From: SZUA-117 sp964630795
GTDB lineage: Bacteria; Pseudomonadota; Gammaproteobacteria; Steroidobacterales; Woeseiaceae
DNA length: 24,093 nt
Reading direction: 5' to 3'
Assembly: GCA_964630795.1 (NCBI GenBank)
Contig: CAZVWF010000043.1
Span: 1 to 24,093 of the forward strand
Below the pieces are notes generated by a model that was given only the letters and a program-made list of their open reading frames with translations, ran no database searches and was not told the origin of the DNA. Shown here piece after piece: positions 14,130 to 21,471 of this stretch; positions within the stretch are counted from its first letter, which is position 1; every line of letters starts with the position of its first letter. Both the position numbers and the translations under genes were made by a program.

Positions 14130-16583
14130 TCAGGCCCGCAGGCGTTCGTTGGCAGGATCGTAGGCGGGATCGCCCAGCACGGTCGCACGACGACGATTGT
14201 CGAGGACACCGATCGTCATTTCGGTTCCGGGCTCGCCCAGTTCAGGCGTGACATAGCCGAAGCCCAGGCTTTTCTCGACTGCGTAGCCATAGCCGCCGGA
14301 GGTCGTAACGCCCACGCAGTTTTCACCCACGAATATCGGTTCGCTTCCCCGGATATCAGAATCCACGGCATCGACTTCGAAGTAGACGAGTTGCAGGCTG
14401 CGCGCTTCCCCGGCCTGCTTCTCTGTCGCCGCTTTCCCGGTGAAGTCGTCCTTGTCGAGCTTGATAAAGCGTTCCATGTCCGCGTCGATCATCGTCACTT
14501 CGTTCGTCAGCTCTGCGCCCCAGCCCCGATAGGCCTTCTCGATTCGCAGGCTGTTGACTGCATACAGACCGAAGTCTGCAATACCCTGTTCGGCACCTGC
14601 CTCCTGGATCGCATCGTAAATCGTTTCGAGATCATCCATCGCCGGATGCAGCTCCCAGCCGAGTTCGCCGACATAGTTGACGCGTAGCGCCCGCGTCGGG
14701 ACACCGGCCACCGTGATCTCTTTACCCGTCAGCCAGCGGAAATGTTCATTATCGAGCGGTGCATCGGTCAGCTTCGCGAGAACATCGCGCGATTTCGGAC
14801 CGGCGAGAACGAGCACGCCACGATCGTCAGTAACATTCTCGATCTCCACCTGCTCGTCATCGCGCTTGCCTTGCATCAGGTGATCGAGATCCCGTAATTC
14901 GGCGCCTGCAGCGGACAACAGGTAGTAATGATCATCGGCAAGCCGTGTAATCGTCAGTTCACCCGCGATGCGCCCGTTATCAGACAGGATGTGTGCGAGC
15001 ACGATGCCACCGTCTTTGGTCGGCATTCTGTTCGCGCACAGCCGATTCAGGAATGCCTCCGCGTCGTTGCCCGTAACATCGTATTTCGCGAAACCGGACA
15101 GGTCGAGAATGCCGACGCGCTCGCGCACGGCCGTACACTCGTCTCTAACGACTTCGAAGACATTGTTGCGACGATAGCTGTATTCCTCTTCGCGGCCGTC
15201 GAGTGAAAACCATTTCGGACGCTCCCACCCGAAGGTCTCGGTAAAGACGCAACCCTTGTCCAGTAATTTCCGGTACAGCGGACTCGTGCGGCTTGGTCTA
15301 CCCGCCGGCATTTCCTCGCCCGGCAACGGCGTGAAGTAAGTCAGGCCGTAATCCTGGAAGCCCTTCGCTTTCATATAGTCGTAATCGGCGTAGCTGCCGA
15401 AGCGACGCGGGTCGAAGCCGGTCATATTGATTTCGGAATCGCCATGCACCATCCATTGAGCCAGATACTTGCCGCAACCAGCGCCCTGGGCGATACCGAA
15501 CGATGAACCACAGCACAGCCAGAAGTTCTTCAGACCCGCGGCGGGTCCGAGCAGCGGAGGACCGTCGGCTGAATGCGGAATCGCGCCGTTGACGACTTTC
15601 TTGATACCAGCCTCCTCGATCACCGGCATCCGTTCCATCGCGCGCCCCAGCCACGGCATCAGGCGCTCCAGGTCGTCGGGGAATAACTCGCTGTCAGATT
15701 CCCAGGGGGGATAACCATTTGGCTGCCAGCACTCGGCAAGATTCTCGTGTTCATAAATGCCGATGAGACCGGACTTCTGCTCCTGGCGGATGTAAGCGGA
15801 GCAATAAGGATCCCGCATAACGGGCATTTCCTCGTCCCGGTCGATGAATTCCCGCACGGGGCCCGTCACGATGTACTGGTGTTCCATGTTGCAGATCGGC
15901 AGGTCGCTGCCGACCATTTGTGATACCTGCCGGGCAAACGATCCGGCCGCATTGACAACGATTTCGGCTTTCACCGTGCCCTTCTCGGTGACAACTTCCC
16001 ATTCGCCCGAGGGAAGCTGGTTTATGTCCGTCACACGATTGTGCTTGACGATTGTCGCGCCCATGTTGGTCGCGCCGCGCGCCATTGCGTTCGTCAAACC
16101 GGCCGGATCCGCGTGGCCGTCATCCATCGTCCAGGCACCGGCAATCACGCCCGTGGTATCGAAGAATGGATTCAGCTTCCTGATCTCTTCCGGGCCGATG
16201 ATCTCCATGCGAAAGCCGACGTTATCGGCGATGCCTTTCATCGTGTGAAACCAGTCGAGATCGTCCTTTTCAAGCGCAATCCGAATCCCGCCGGAGGCAT
16301 GCCAGCTGACGTACTGGCCAGTCAACTCCTCAAGCTGCGGGTACAGCCAGTTGCTGTAAGCATGAATCTTGGCCAGGTTGTAATTGCCGACAAGGCTCGG
16401 GCACTGGCCCGCCGCGTGCCATGTAGAGCCTGAAGTCAGCTCTCCCTTTTCGATCAACAACACATCCTTGCAGCCCTCTTCGGCCAGGTGATAGAGCAGG
16501 CCGACGCCCATGATGCCACCGCCGACGATGACGATTTCTGCTTGTGATTTGATGGCTAATCTCCCGCCGAATGCTTGTTTCAC
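14130..16583 (-). CDS. Dimethylglycine/sarcosine dehydrogenase family FAD + folate (GcvT) protein, copy 2
   Basis: 817 residues from GTG 16583. Same architecture as the adjacent copy but clearly diverged: GGGIMG (21-26) for FAD, TSGSTWHAAGQ with covalent-FAD His56, then GcvT folate domains with NYVGELGWEL. The T-protein-type acidic residue is Glu542 (GELTITRL) where copy 1 has Asp, so folate chemistry may differ. With the Rieske enzyme it probably covers dimethylglycine to sarcosine or sarcosine to glycine. No in-frame ATG precedes the FAD motif. GTG 16583 has no ribosome-binding site, while a GGGAGA lies 6 bases before an ATC at 16553, so the true start is unsettled. First gene of its operon. 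Confidence 0.9.
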   Translation of the reverse strand: MKQAFGGRLAIKSQAEIVIVGGGIMGVGLLYHLAEEGCKDVLLIEKGELTSGSTWHAAGQCPSLVGNYNLAKIHAYSNWLYPQLEELTGQYVSWHASGGIRIALEKDDLDWFHTMKGIADNVGFRMEIIGPEEIRKLNPFFDTTGVIAGAWTMDDGHADPAGLTNAMARGATNMGATIVKHNRVTDINQLPSGEWEVVTEKGTVKAEIVVNAAGSFARQVSQMVGSDLPICNMEHQYIVTGPVREFIDRDEEMPVMRDPYCSAYIRQEQKSGLIGIYEHENLAECWQPNGYPPWESDSELFPDDLERLMPWLGRAMERMPVIEEAGIKKVVNGAIPHSADGPPLLGPAAGLKNFWLCCGSSFGIAQGAGCGKYLAQWMVHGDSEINMTGFDPRRFGSYADYDYMKAKGFQDYGLTYFTPLPGEEMPAGRPSRTSPLYRKLLDKGCVFTETFGWERPKWFSLDGREEEYSYRRNNVFEVVRDECTAVRERVGILDLSGFAKYDVTGNDAEAFLNRLCANRMPTKDGGIVLAHILSDNGRIAGELTITRLADDHYYLLSAAGAELRDLDHLMQGKRDDEQVEIENVTDDRGVLVLAGPKSRDVLAKLTDAPLDNEHFRWLTGKEITVAGVPTRALRVNYVGELGWELHPAMDDLETIYDAIQEAGAEQGIADFGLYAVNSLRIEKAYRGWGAELTNEVTMIDADMERFIKLDKDDFTGKAATEKQAGEARSLQLVYFEVDAVDSDIRGSEPIFVGENCVGVTTSGGYGYAVEKSLGFGYVTPELGEPGTEMTIGVLDNRRRATVLGDPAYDPANERLRA

Positions 16584-16864
16584 TGAGGCTAGCGCGGTCC
16601 CGACAACAGCGCAATGAGGGATTGATACCTGCGCACCAACGCACGGGTCCAGTCGTGTTCCACATGGTGCGCCACCAAGATCACCGCGGCGGCATGCTTG
16701 CAGGCGGCCTGCCTCGCAGTAGCGGCAACAAGACGTGCGAGGGTGATCGTTTGCTGTGGTGAATCATGTTTTCTGCCAAGACTTTCCGACGGCAGGGTTG
16801 GCGGATGAGACTTTCTGCTACGCCGCCGGGCTATTGTCAACACCGGCGTGACGGCGCCTAAGCC

Positions 16865-16894
16865 GCAGAATTCTGTTGTTGACCCGGCAGAATT
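16865..16894. repeat. Direct repeat GCAGAATT spaced 22 bp, possible regulator site
   Basis: GCAGAATT occurs at 16865-16872 and 16887-16894, with a start-to-start distance of 22 bp, about two helical turns, so both copies face the same side of the DNA. The first copy also lies within the palindrome CAGAATTCTG (16866-16875). The location between divergent operons suits an activator such as an AraC-type protein. Inferred from spacing alone. Confidence 0.35.
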
Positions 16895-16997
16895 TGACTA
16901 AGCTCGGTCGATCACTGTCAGGGAAACCTGTCATGTTCCGGCATCCTGCCTACAAAAAAACGCTGGAGTGGTGGCCCCCACCATCTTCGTCCTGAAT

Positions 16998-17011
16998 CTC
17001 CCGTCCGGGAG
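16998..17011. promoter_or_regulatory. Compact dyad CTCCCG-TC-CGGGAG upstream of the carnitine operon
   Basis: A 6-bp perfect inverted repeat with a 2-base centre, 80 bases before the dehydrocarnitine cleavage enzyme ATG. The 2-base centre is too tight for a stable RNA loop without losing base pairs, so a DNA operator is more likely than a terminator. No regulator gene is visible nearby. Confidence 0.3.
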
Positions 17012-17091
17012 CTAGAAAGTATTCCTGTCAGAATGCCGGGCGCACTTGTCCGGAGGCCGGCTGGCCCCAGCACTAAATAAGAGGTATCGAA

Positions 17092-18003
17092 ATGCCCCTT
17101 GCAATGAACCGAGAAGTTTTCATCACCTGCGCCGTGACCGGGTCCGGTGGCACCCAGGATCGATCGCCGCACGTACCGCGCAGCCCGAAGGAGATCGCCG
17201 ACAGCGCCATCGAGGCCGCGAAGGCCGGCGCTGCAGTTGTGCACTGCCACGTGCGCGACCCCGAATCCGGCGCACCGTCTCGTAACGTCGACTACTATAA
17301 GGAAGTTACCGAGCGCATTCGCGAATCCGATACCGATGTCGTCGTCAACCTGACGGCGGGCATGGGTGGCGACGTCGTAACGGGCCCGCCAGAGAAGCCC
17401 TACCCGCTAGACGAACAGGGTACGGACATGGCGAGCGCGGAGGAACGCACAGAGCATGTCCGCGTATGCCGGCCGGAGATCTGCACACTGGACTGCGGCA
17501 CGATGAACTTCGCCGAGGCCGATTACGTAATGATGAACACGCCCGGCATGCTTCGCGCGATGGCAAAGCTCATGAAGGACTATGGCGCACGGGTCGAAGT
17601 TGAGGCATTCGAGACGGGCCACCTCTGGTTTGCCAGGCAACTGGTCGAGGAGGGCCTGATCGAGGATCCGGTGATGGTGCAGCTTTGCATGGGCATTCCC
17701 TGGGGAGCGCCGGACGACCTGAATACCTTCATGGCGATGGTCAACAACGTTCCGGAGGACTGGGTCTTTTCTGCGTTTTCGCTCGGCAGGAACGAGATGC
17801 CTTACGCCGCGGCCGCCATTCTCGCAGGCGGTAATGTCCGCGTCGGCCTCGAGGACAACCTGTATCTTGAGAAGGGCGTTCTGGCGACCAACGCGCAGCT
17901 CGTCGAACGCGCGGTGAGCATCGTAGAGGGCATGGGGGCGCGCGTGATTGGCCCGGACGAAGTTCGTGAGCGACTCAAGGTGGAGAAGCGCGCGCCGTTA
18001 TGA
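17092..18003 (+). CDS. cdhC: 3-dehydrocarnitine cleavage enzyme, beta-keto acid cleavage enzyme (BKACE, DUF849) family
   Basis: 303 residues, cytoplasmic. BKACE enzymes condense a beta-keto acid with acetyl-CoA and split it. For 3-dehydrocarnitine the products are acetoacetate and betainyl-CoA. Metal ligands are H51 and H53 (VVHCHVRD) and E254 (VGLEDNLYL), matching the HxH...E zinc site of the family. The substrate is assigned mainly from context: the next gene is carnitine dehydrogenase fused to betainyl-CoA thioesterase, the same order as cdhC-cdhA-cdhB in Pseudomonas. ATG 17092 follows AAGAGG with good spacing; a second ATG four codons later is less well placed. The stop overlaps the next start (ATGA), indicating translational coupling. 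Confidence 0.9.
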   Translation: MPLAMNREVFITCAVTGSGGTQDRSPHVPRSPKEIADSAIEAAKAGAAVVHCHVRDPESGAPSRNVDYYKEVTERIRESDTDVVVNLTAGMGGDVVTGPPEKPYPLDEQGTDMASAEERTEHVRVCRPEICTLDCGTMNFAEADYVMMNTPGMLRAMAKLMKDYGARVEVEAFETGHLWFARQLVEEGLIEDPVMVQLCMGIPWGAPDDLNTFMAMVNNVPEDWVFSAFSLGRNEMPYAAAAILAGGNVRVGLEDNLYLEKGVLATNAQLVERAVSIVEGMGARVIGPDEVRERLKVEKRAPL

Positions 18004-19490
18004 GTGTCGCACAACTGAATCCCCCCACTGCAGCCATCATCGGCGGTGGCGTCATTGGCGGCGGCTGGGCCGCCCGCTTCCTGCTGTGCGGCTGGCGGGT
18101 CGTGGTGTTCGATCCGCATCCCGAGGCGGAGCAACGCATTGCCGATGTCCTTAACAATGCGCGGCTCTCCTGGCCCGCCCTGAGTGATTTTCCGTTGCCC
18201 GACGAAGGTGAACTCGTCTTCGTCGATTCGGTCGAAGAAGCGGTCGCCGAAGCGGACTGGATCCAGGAAAGTGTTCCGGAAGACCTTGAGATCAAGCACA
18301 AGGTCATCGCTGACATTGAGGCGAACGCGAAGGCCTCGGCCATCATTGGTTCATCGACGTCGGGGTTCAAACCGGGCGAACTCCAGGAGGGCGCAAGTTC
18401 TCCCGGCCGCATCATGGTCGTGCATCCGTTCAACCCTGTTTACCTGCTGCCGCTGGCCGAGGTGGTTGGCGGCGATGCCGTCGATGAATCAGCGCGCGAT
18501 CGCGCCTGCGAGACGCTGCGCGCTATCGGCATGATGCCGTTGGTCGTACGCAAGGAAATTGACGCGCACATCGCGGATCGATTCCTGGAGGCCGTATGGC
18601 GCGAAGCGCTCTGGCTCATTAATGATGACGTTGCGACAACCGAGGAAATCGACGAAGCCATTCGCATGGGGTTCGGCCTGCGCTGGGCGCAGATGGGGCT
18701 TTTTGAAACCTACAGGCTGGCCGGCGGCGAAGAAGGCATGGCGCACTTCATCGCGCAGTTCGGGCCTTGCCTTTCATGGCCCTGGACCAAGCTAATGGAC
18801 GTACCGGAACTTACCGACGAGCTCGTTCAGAAAATTGCCTCGCAATCCGACGCTCAATCGGGTGCGCACTCCATTCGCGAACTCGAGCGCATTCGCGACA
18901 GAAATCTCGTCGGCATCCTCCGTGCACTGAAAGATCGTGACTGGGGTGCCGGCACCGTGCTGACCGAATTCGACAAGCGCCTCGCCAGACCGGACGCATC
19001 CGGCATGCCCGGGACGATCAATTCAAGCGGGCCCATGCGGATGCTGGACCTGTCGGTGTTACCCGCATGGATCGACTACAACGGTCACATGACCGAGTTT
19101 CGTTACGTCCAGGTTTTCAGCGACACCTGCGACAAGATGCTCGTCATGATCGGCATGGATGCCGACTACGTGGCCAATACCGGCGCCTGGTACACAGCGG
19201 AAACGCACACGATGCAGGTCGATGAGATCGGCGCCAACGAAAGAATTTACAGCACCGTGCAGATGCTCATGTGCGACACGAAGCGCATGCACGTCTTTTA
19301 CCGACTGCATGCAACGGAGGATGACCGCTTGCTCGCAACCTGCGAGGCCATGTATTTGCACGTCGGCCGGGAATCCGGACGGGTATGTAACGCAGCGCCC
19401 GCAATGATTGAAAAGGCGAAGCGCTTCGCGGATGCGCATGCCGGCCTGCCAACACCCGATGCGGTTGGCCGATACGTCGGACAACGATAA
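18000..19490 (+). CDS. L-carnitine 3-dehydrogenase fused to betainyl-CoA thioesterase (CdhA-CdhB fusion)
   Basis: 496 residues, two enzymes in one chain. Residues 10-330 form a 3-hydroxyacyl-CoA-dehydrogenase-type NAD enzyme: Rossmann motif IIGGGVIGGGW (13-23), FDPHP after the second strand, and HPFNP (142-146) with the catalytic His. This part oxidises carnitine to 3-dehydrocarnitine. Residues 345-496 form a 4HBT-type hotdog thioesterase with the signature DYNGHMTE (359-366), Asp359 being the likely catalytic acid; it hydrolyses betainyl-CoA to glycine betaine and CoA. The fusion places the enzymes for the steps before and after the BKACE reaction together. Fused forms are known from other proteobacteria. 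Overlaps the cleavage enzyme gene by 4 bases. Confidence 0.93.
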   Translation: MSVAQLNPPTAAIIGGGVIGGGWAARFLLCGWRVVVFDPHPEAEQRIADVLNNARLSWPALSDFPLPDEGELVFVDSVEEAVAEADWIQESVPEDLEIKHKVIADIEANAKASAIIGSSTSGFKPGELQEGASSPGRIMVVHPFNPVYLLPLAEVVGGDAVDESARDRACETLRAIGMMPLVVRKEIDAHIADRFLEAVWREALWLINDDVATTEEIDEAIRMGFGLRWAQMGLFETYRLAGGEEGMAHFIAQFGPCLSWPWTKLMDVPELTDELVQKIASQSDAQSGAHSIRELERIRDRNLVGILRALKDRDWGAGTVLTEFDKRLARPDASGMPGTINSSGPMRMLDLSVLPAWIDYNGHMTEFRYVQVFSDTCDKMLVMIGMDADYVANTGAWYTAETHTMQVDEIGANERIYSTVQMLMCDTKRMHVFYRLHATEDDRLLATCEAMYLHVGRESGRVCNAAPAMIEKAKRFADAHAGLPTPDAVGRYVGQR

Positions 19491-19503
19491 CAGGACGAGT
19501 GAA

Positions 19504-20667
19504 ATGCAGTTTGCACTGACAGACGAACAACAAATGATCGTCGACACGACGCGCGCTTTCGTGGAGAAGGAACTCTATCCCCACGAGGCCGAGGTCGAGC
19601 GGACCGGCCATCTCGAGATGGACCTGATCCGGGAAATTCAGCAGAAGGCAATTGAGACGGGTCTGTACGCGGCCAACATTCCCGGGGAGTTCGGCGGCGG
19701 CGGCCTCGACACCCTGACCTGGTTGCTTTATGAAAAGGAGCTTGGCCGCGCGAACTACGCGCTGCACTGGACCTGCGTCGCACGTCCCTCGAACATTCTT
19801 TGCGCCGGCACACCGGAGCAACGCGAAAGATACCTCAAGCCCTGCATCGAAGGAAAAACCTGGGACTGTCTCGCCATGACGGAACCCGGCGCGGGTTCGG
19901 ACCTGCGCGGTATGAAGGCGACCGCGAAGAAAGACGGTGATGACTGGGTCCTGAACGGCACCAAGCACTTCATCTCACACGCCGACATTGCAGACTTCTC
20001 CATCGTTTTCATGAAGTCGGGTGAAGAAGAAACGCCGCGTGGCAAGCGGGCGCTCATTACAGCGTTCTTCGTCGACAAGGGAACACCCGGTTACAGCGTC
20101 CTCGACGGCTACCGCAACGTCAGCCATCGCGGTTACACCAATGCCATTCTCGAGTTCGACAACTGCCGGATTCCGGCAGAGAACATGCTCGGTGAGGAAC
20201 ATAAAGGATTTGAAGTGGCGAACGCCTGGCTTGGCGCAACGCGCCTGCAGGTGGGAGCGACCTGCCTGGGGCGGGCAGAACGGGCGTTTGCCCATTCGAT
20301 CGAGTATTCAGCGCAGCGTGAACAGTTCGGCCAGCCCATCGGGCGATTCCAGGGCATCTCGTTCAAGCTGGCGGATATGGCGACCGAAATGCGGGCTGCC
20401 GAGCTCATGATTCTCGAGGCCGGCTGGAAATACGACCAGGGCACGATTACCGATGCGGACATGGCGATGGCAAAACTCAAGGCGACCGAAATGCTCGCCT
20501 TCGTCGCCGACGAGGCGATCCAGATTCACGGCGGGATGGGCCTCATGGACGAACTGCCGCTCGAGCGCATCTGGCGGGATGCCCGAATCGAACGGATCTG
20601 GGAAGGCACGTCCGAAATCCAGCGCTACATCATCAGCCGCGAACTCCTGCGGCCTCATCTGAAATAG
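19504..20667 (+). CDS. Acyl-CoA dehydrogenase, probable gamma-butyrobetainyl-CoA/crotonobetainyl-CoA oxidoreductase (CaiA-like)
   Basis: 387 residues, typical acyl-CoA dehydrogenase length, cytoplasmic FAD flavoprotein. Visible blocks are AMTEPGAGSDLRGM (FAD/substrate loop, 125-137), REQFGQPIGRFQ (272-283), IQIHGGMGLMDE (339-350) and IWEGTSEIQR, in which Glu367 aligns with the catalytic base of medium-chain dehydrogenases. The family removes two hydrogens alpha-beta to the CoA thioester and passes electrons to ETF. Directly before a CaiD homologue, it most likely turns gamma-butyrobetainyl-CoA into crotonobetainyl-CoA for degradation, the reverse of anaerobic CaiA. ATG 19504 lies 13 bases after the fusion gene stop. 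No ETF genes are in the window. Substrate from context. Confidence 0.88.
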   Translation: MQFALTDEQQMIVDTTRAFVEKELYPHEAEVERTGHLEMDLIREIQQKAIETGLYAANIPGEFGGGGLDTLTWLLYEKELGRANYALHWTCVARPSNILCAGTPEQRERYLKPCIEGKTWDCLAMTEPGAGSDLRGMKATAKKDGDDWVLNGTKHFISHADIADFSIVFMKSGEEETPRGKRALITAFFVDKGTPGYSVLDGYRNVSHRGYTNAILEFDNCRIPAENMLGEEHKGFEVANAWLGATRLQVGATCLGRAERAFAHSIEYSAQREQFGQPIGRFQGISFKLADMATEMRAAELMILEAGWKYDQGTITDADMAMAKLKATEMLAFVADEAIQIHGGMGLMDELPLERIWRDARIERIWEGTSEIQRYIISRELLRPHLK

Positions 20668-20679
20668 ACGACCAATATT

Positions 20680-21465
20680 ATGAGTAACGAAGACGTAAAG
20701 ACACGCGTTGAGGGACACATCCTCGAAGTCATCATTGACCGGCCAAAGGCGAATGCCATCGATCGCGCCACGAGTATTCGCCTCGGTGAGATATTCTCCA
20801 GCTATCGGGATGACCCCGAGTTGCGCGTGGCCATCCTGACCGGTGGCGGCGAAAAGTTTTTCTCTGCGGGCTGGGACCTGAAGGCGGCAGCCGACGGTGA
20901 GGAAGTTGATGGCGATTACGGTGTCGGCGGCTTCGGTGGCATCCAGGAACTCGAAAACTTCAATAAACCGGTCATCTGTGCCGTGAACGGTATTTGCTGC
21001 GGCGGCGGTCTCGAGATCGCACTGACCGGCGACATCATCATCGCGTCCGAGGAAGCGACATTCGCCCTGCCGGAAATTCGTTCGGGCACGATTGCGGATG
21101 CCGCGTCGCTCAAGCTGCCGAAGCGCATCCCCTATCACATTGCTATGGAGATGCTGCTGACCGGGCGCTGGATGGATGCGAACGAGGCCTGCCAGCGCGG
21201 CTTCGTCAACGAGATCGTGCCGGCAGACAAACTCATGGATCGAACCTGGGAACTCGCCCGCCTGATCGAAACCGGCCCGCCACTCGTCTATGCGGCGATC
21301 AAAGAAGTCGTTCGCGAGGCCGAGAACATGAAATTCCTCGATGGACTCAAAAAGATCACGGGTAGCGAATTCGGCACGGTCGAAACGCTGTACAAGAGCG
21401 AAGACCAGCTTGAAGGCGCAAAAGCCTTCGCGGAGAAACGCGACCCTGTATGGAAAGGCAGGTAA
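20680..21465 (+). CDS. caiD: Crotonobetainyl-CoA hydratase / carnitinyl-CoA dehydratase
   Basis: 261 residues, the same length as E. coli CaiD as recalled, and strongly similar along the chain: DRPKANAID, GGGEKFFSAGWDLKAA, and an identical C-terminus AFAEKRDPVWKGR. Crotonase-fold enzyme that interconverts crotonobetainyl-CoA and L-carnitinyl-CoA. Catalytic Glu112 (GGGLEIAL) and Glu132 (FALPEIRSG) align with E. coli Glu111 and Glu131. After the second Glu the chain reads TIADAASLKLP where E. coli has IVPDSGGVLRLP, a modest active-site loop change. Starts 12 bases after the acyl-CoA dehydrogenase stop and ends 6 bases before the CoA ligase, within a tight operon. Confidence 0.95.
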   Translation: MSNEDVKTRVEGHILEVIIDRPKANAIDRATSIRLGEIFSSYRDDPELRVAILTGGGEKFFSAGWDLKAAADGEEVDGDYGVGGFGGIQELENFNKPVICAVNGICCGGGLEIALTGDIIIASEEATFALPEIRSGTIADAASLKLPKRIPYHIAMEMLLTGRWMDANEACQRGFVNEIVPADKLMDRTWELARLIETGPPLVYAAIKEVVREAENMKFLDGLKKITGSEFGTVETLYKSEDQLEGAKAFAEKRDPVWKGR

Positions 21466-21471
21466 AGCGCA

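Larger units (their letters stand above)
16584..17091. other. Intergenic regulatory region between the divergent betaine-demethylation and carnitine operons
   Basis: 508 bases without a convincing gene. A minus-strand frame at 16589-16843 (84 codons, GTG start) and a plus-strand frame at 16571-16762 show no recognisable domain and no ribosome-binding site, so they are not called. The region must hold promoters for both operons. Visible elements are a pair of GCAGAATT direct repeats, repeated CTGTCA words (16915, 16928, 17025) and a compact dyad at 16998-17011. No clear sigma-70 box pair was found. Confidence 0.6.

Noticed and set aside
16589..16843. An 84-codon minus-strand frame in the large intergenic region.
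   Set aside because: GTG start with no ribosome-binding site, Arg/Ser-rich beginning and no recognisable family; the location fits regulatory DNA better.
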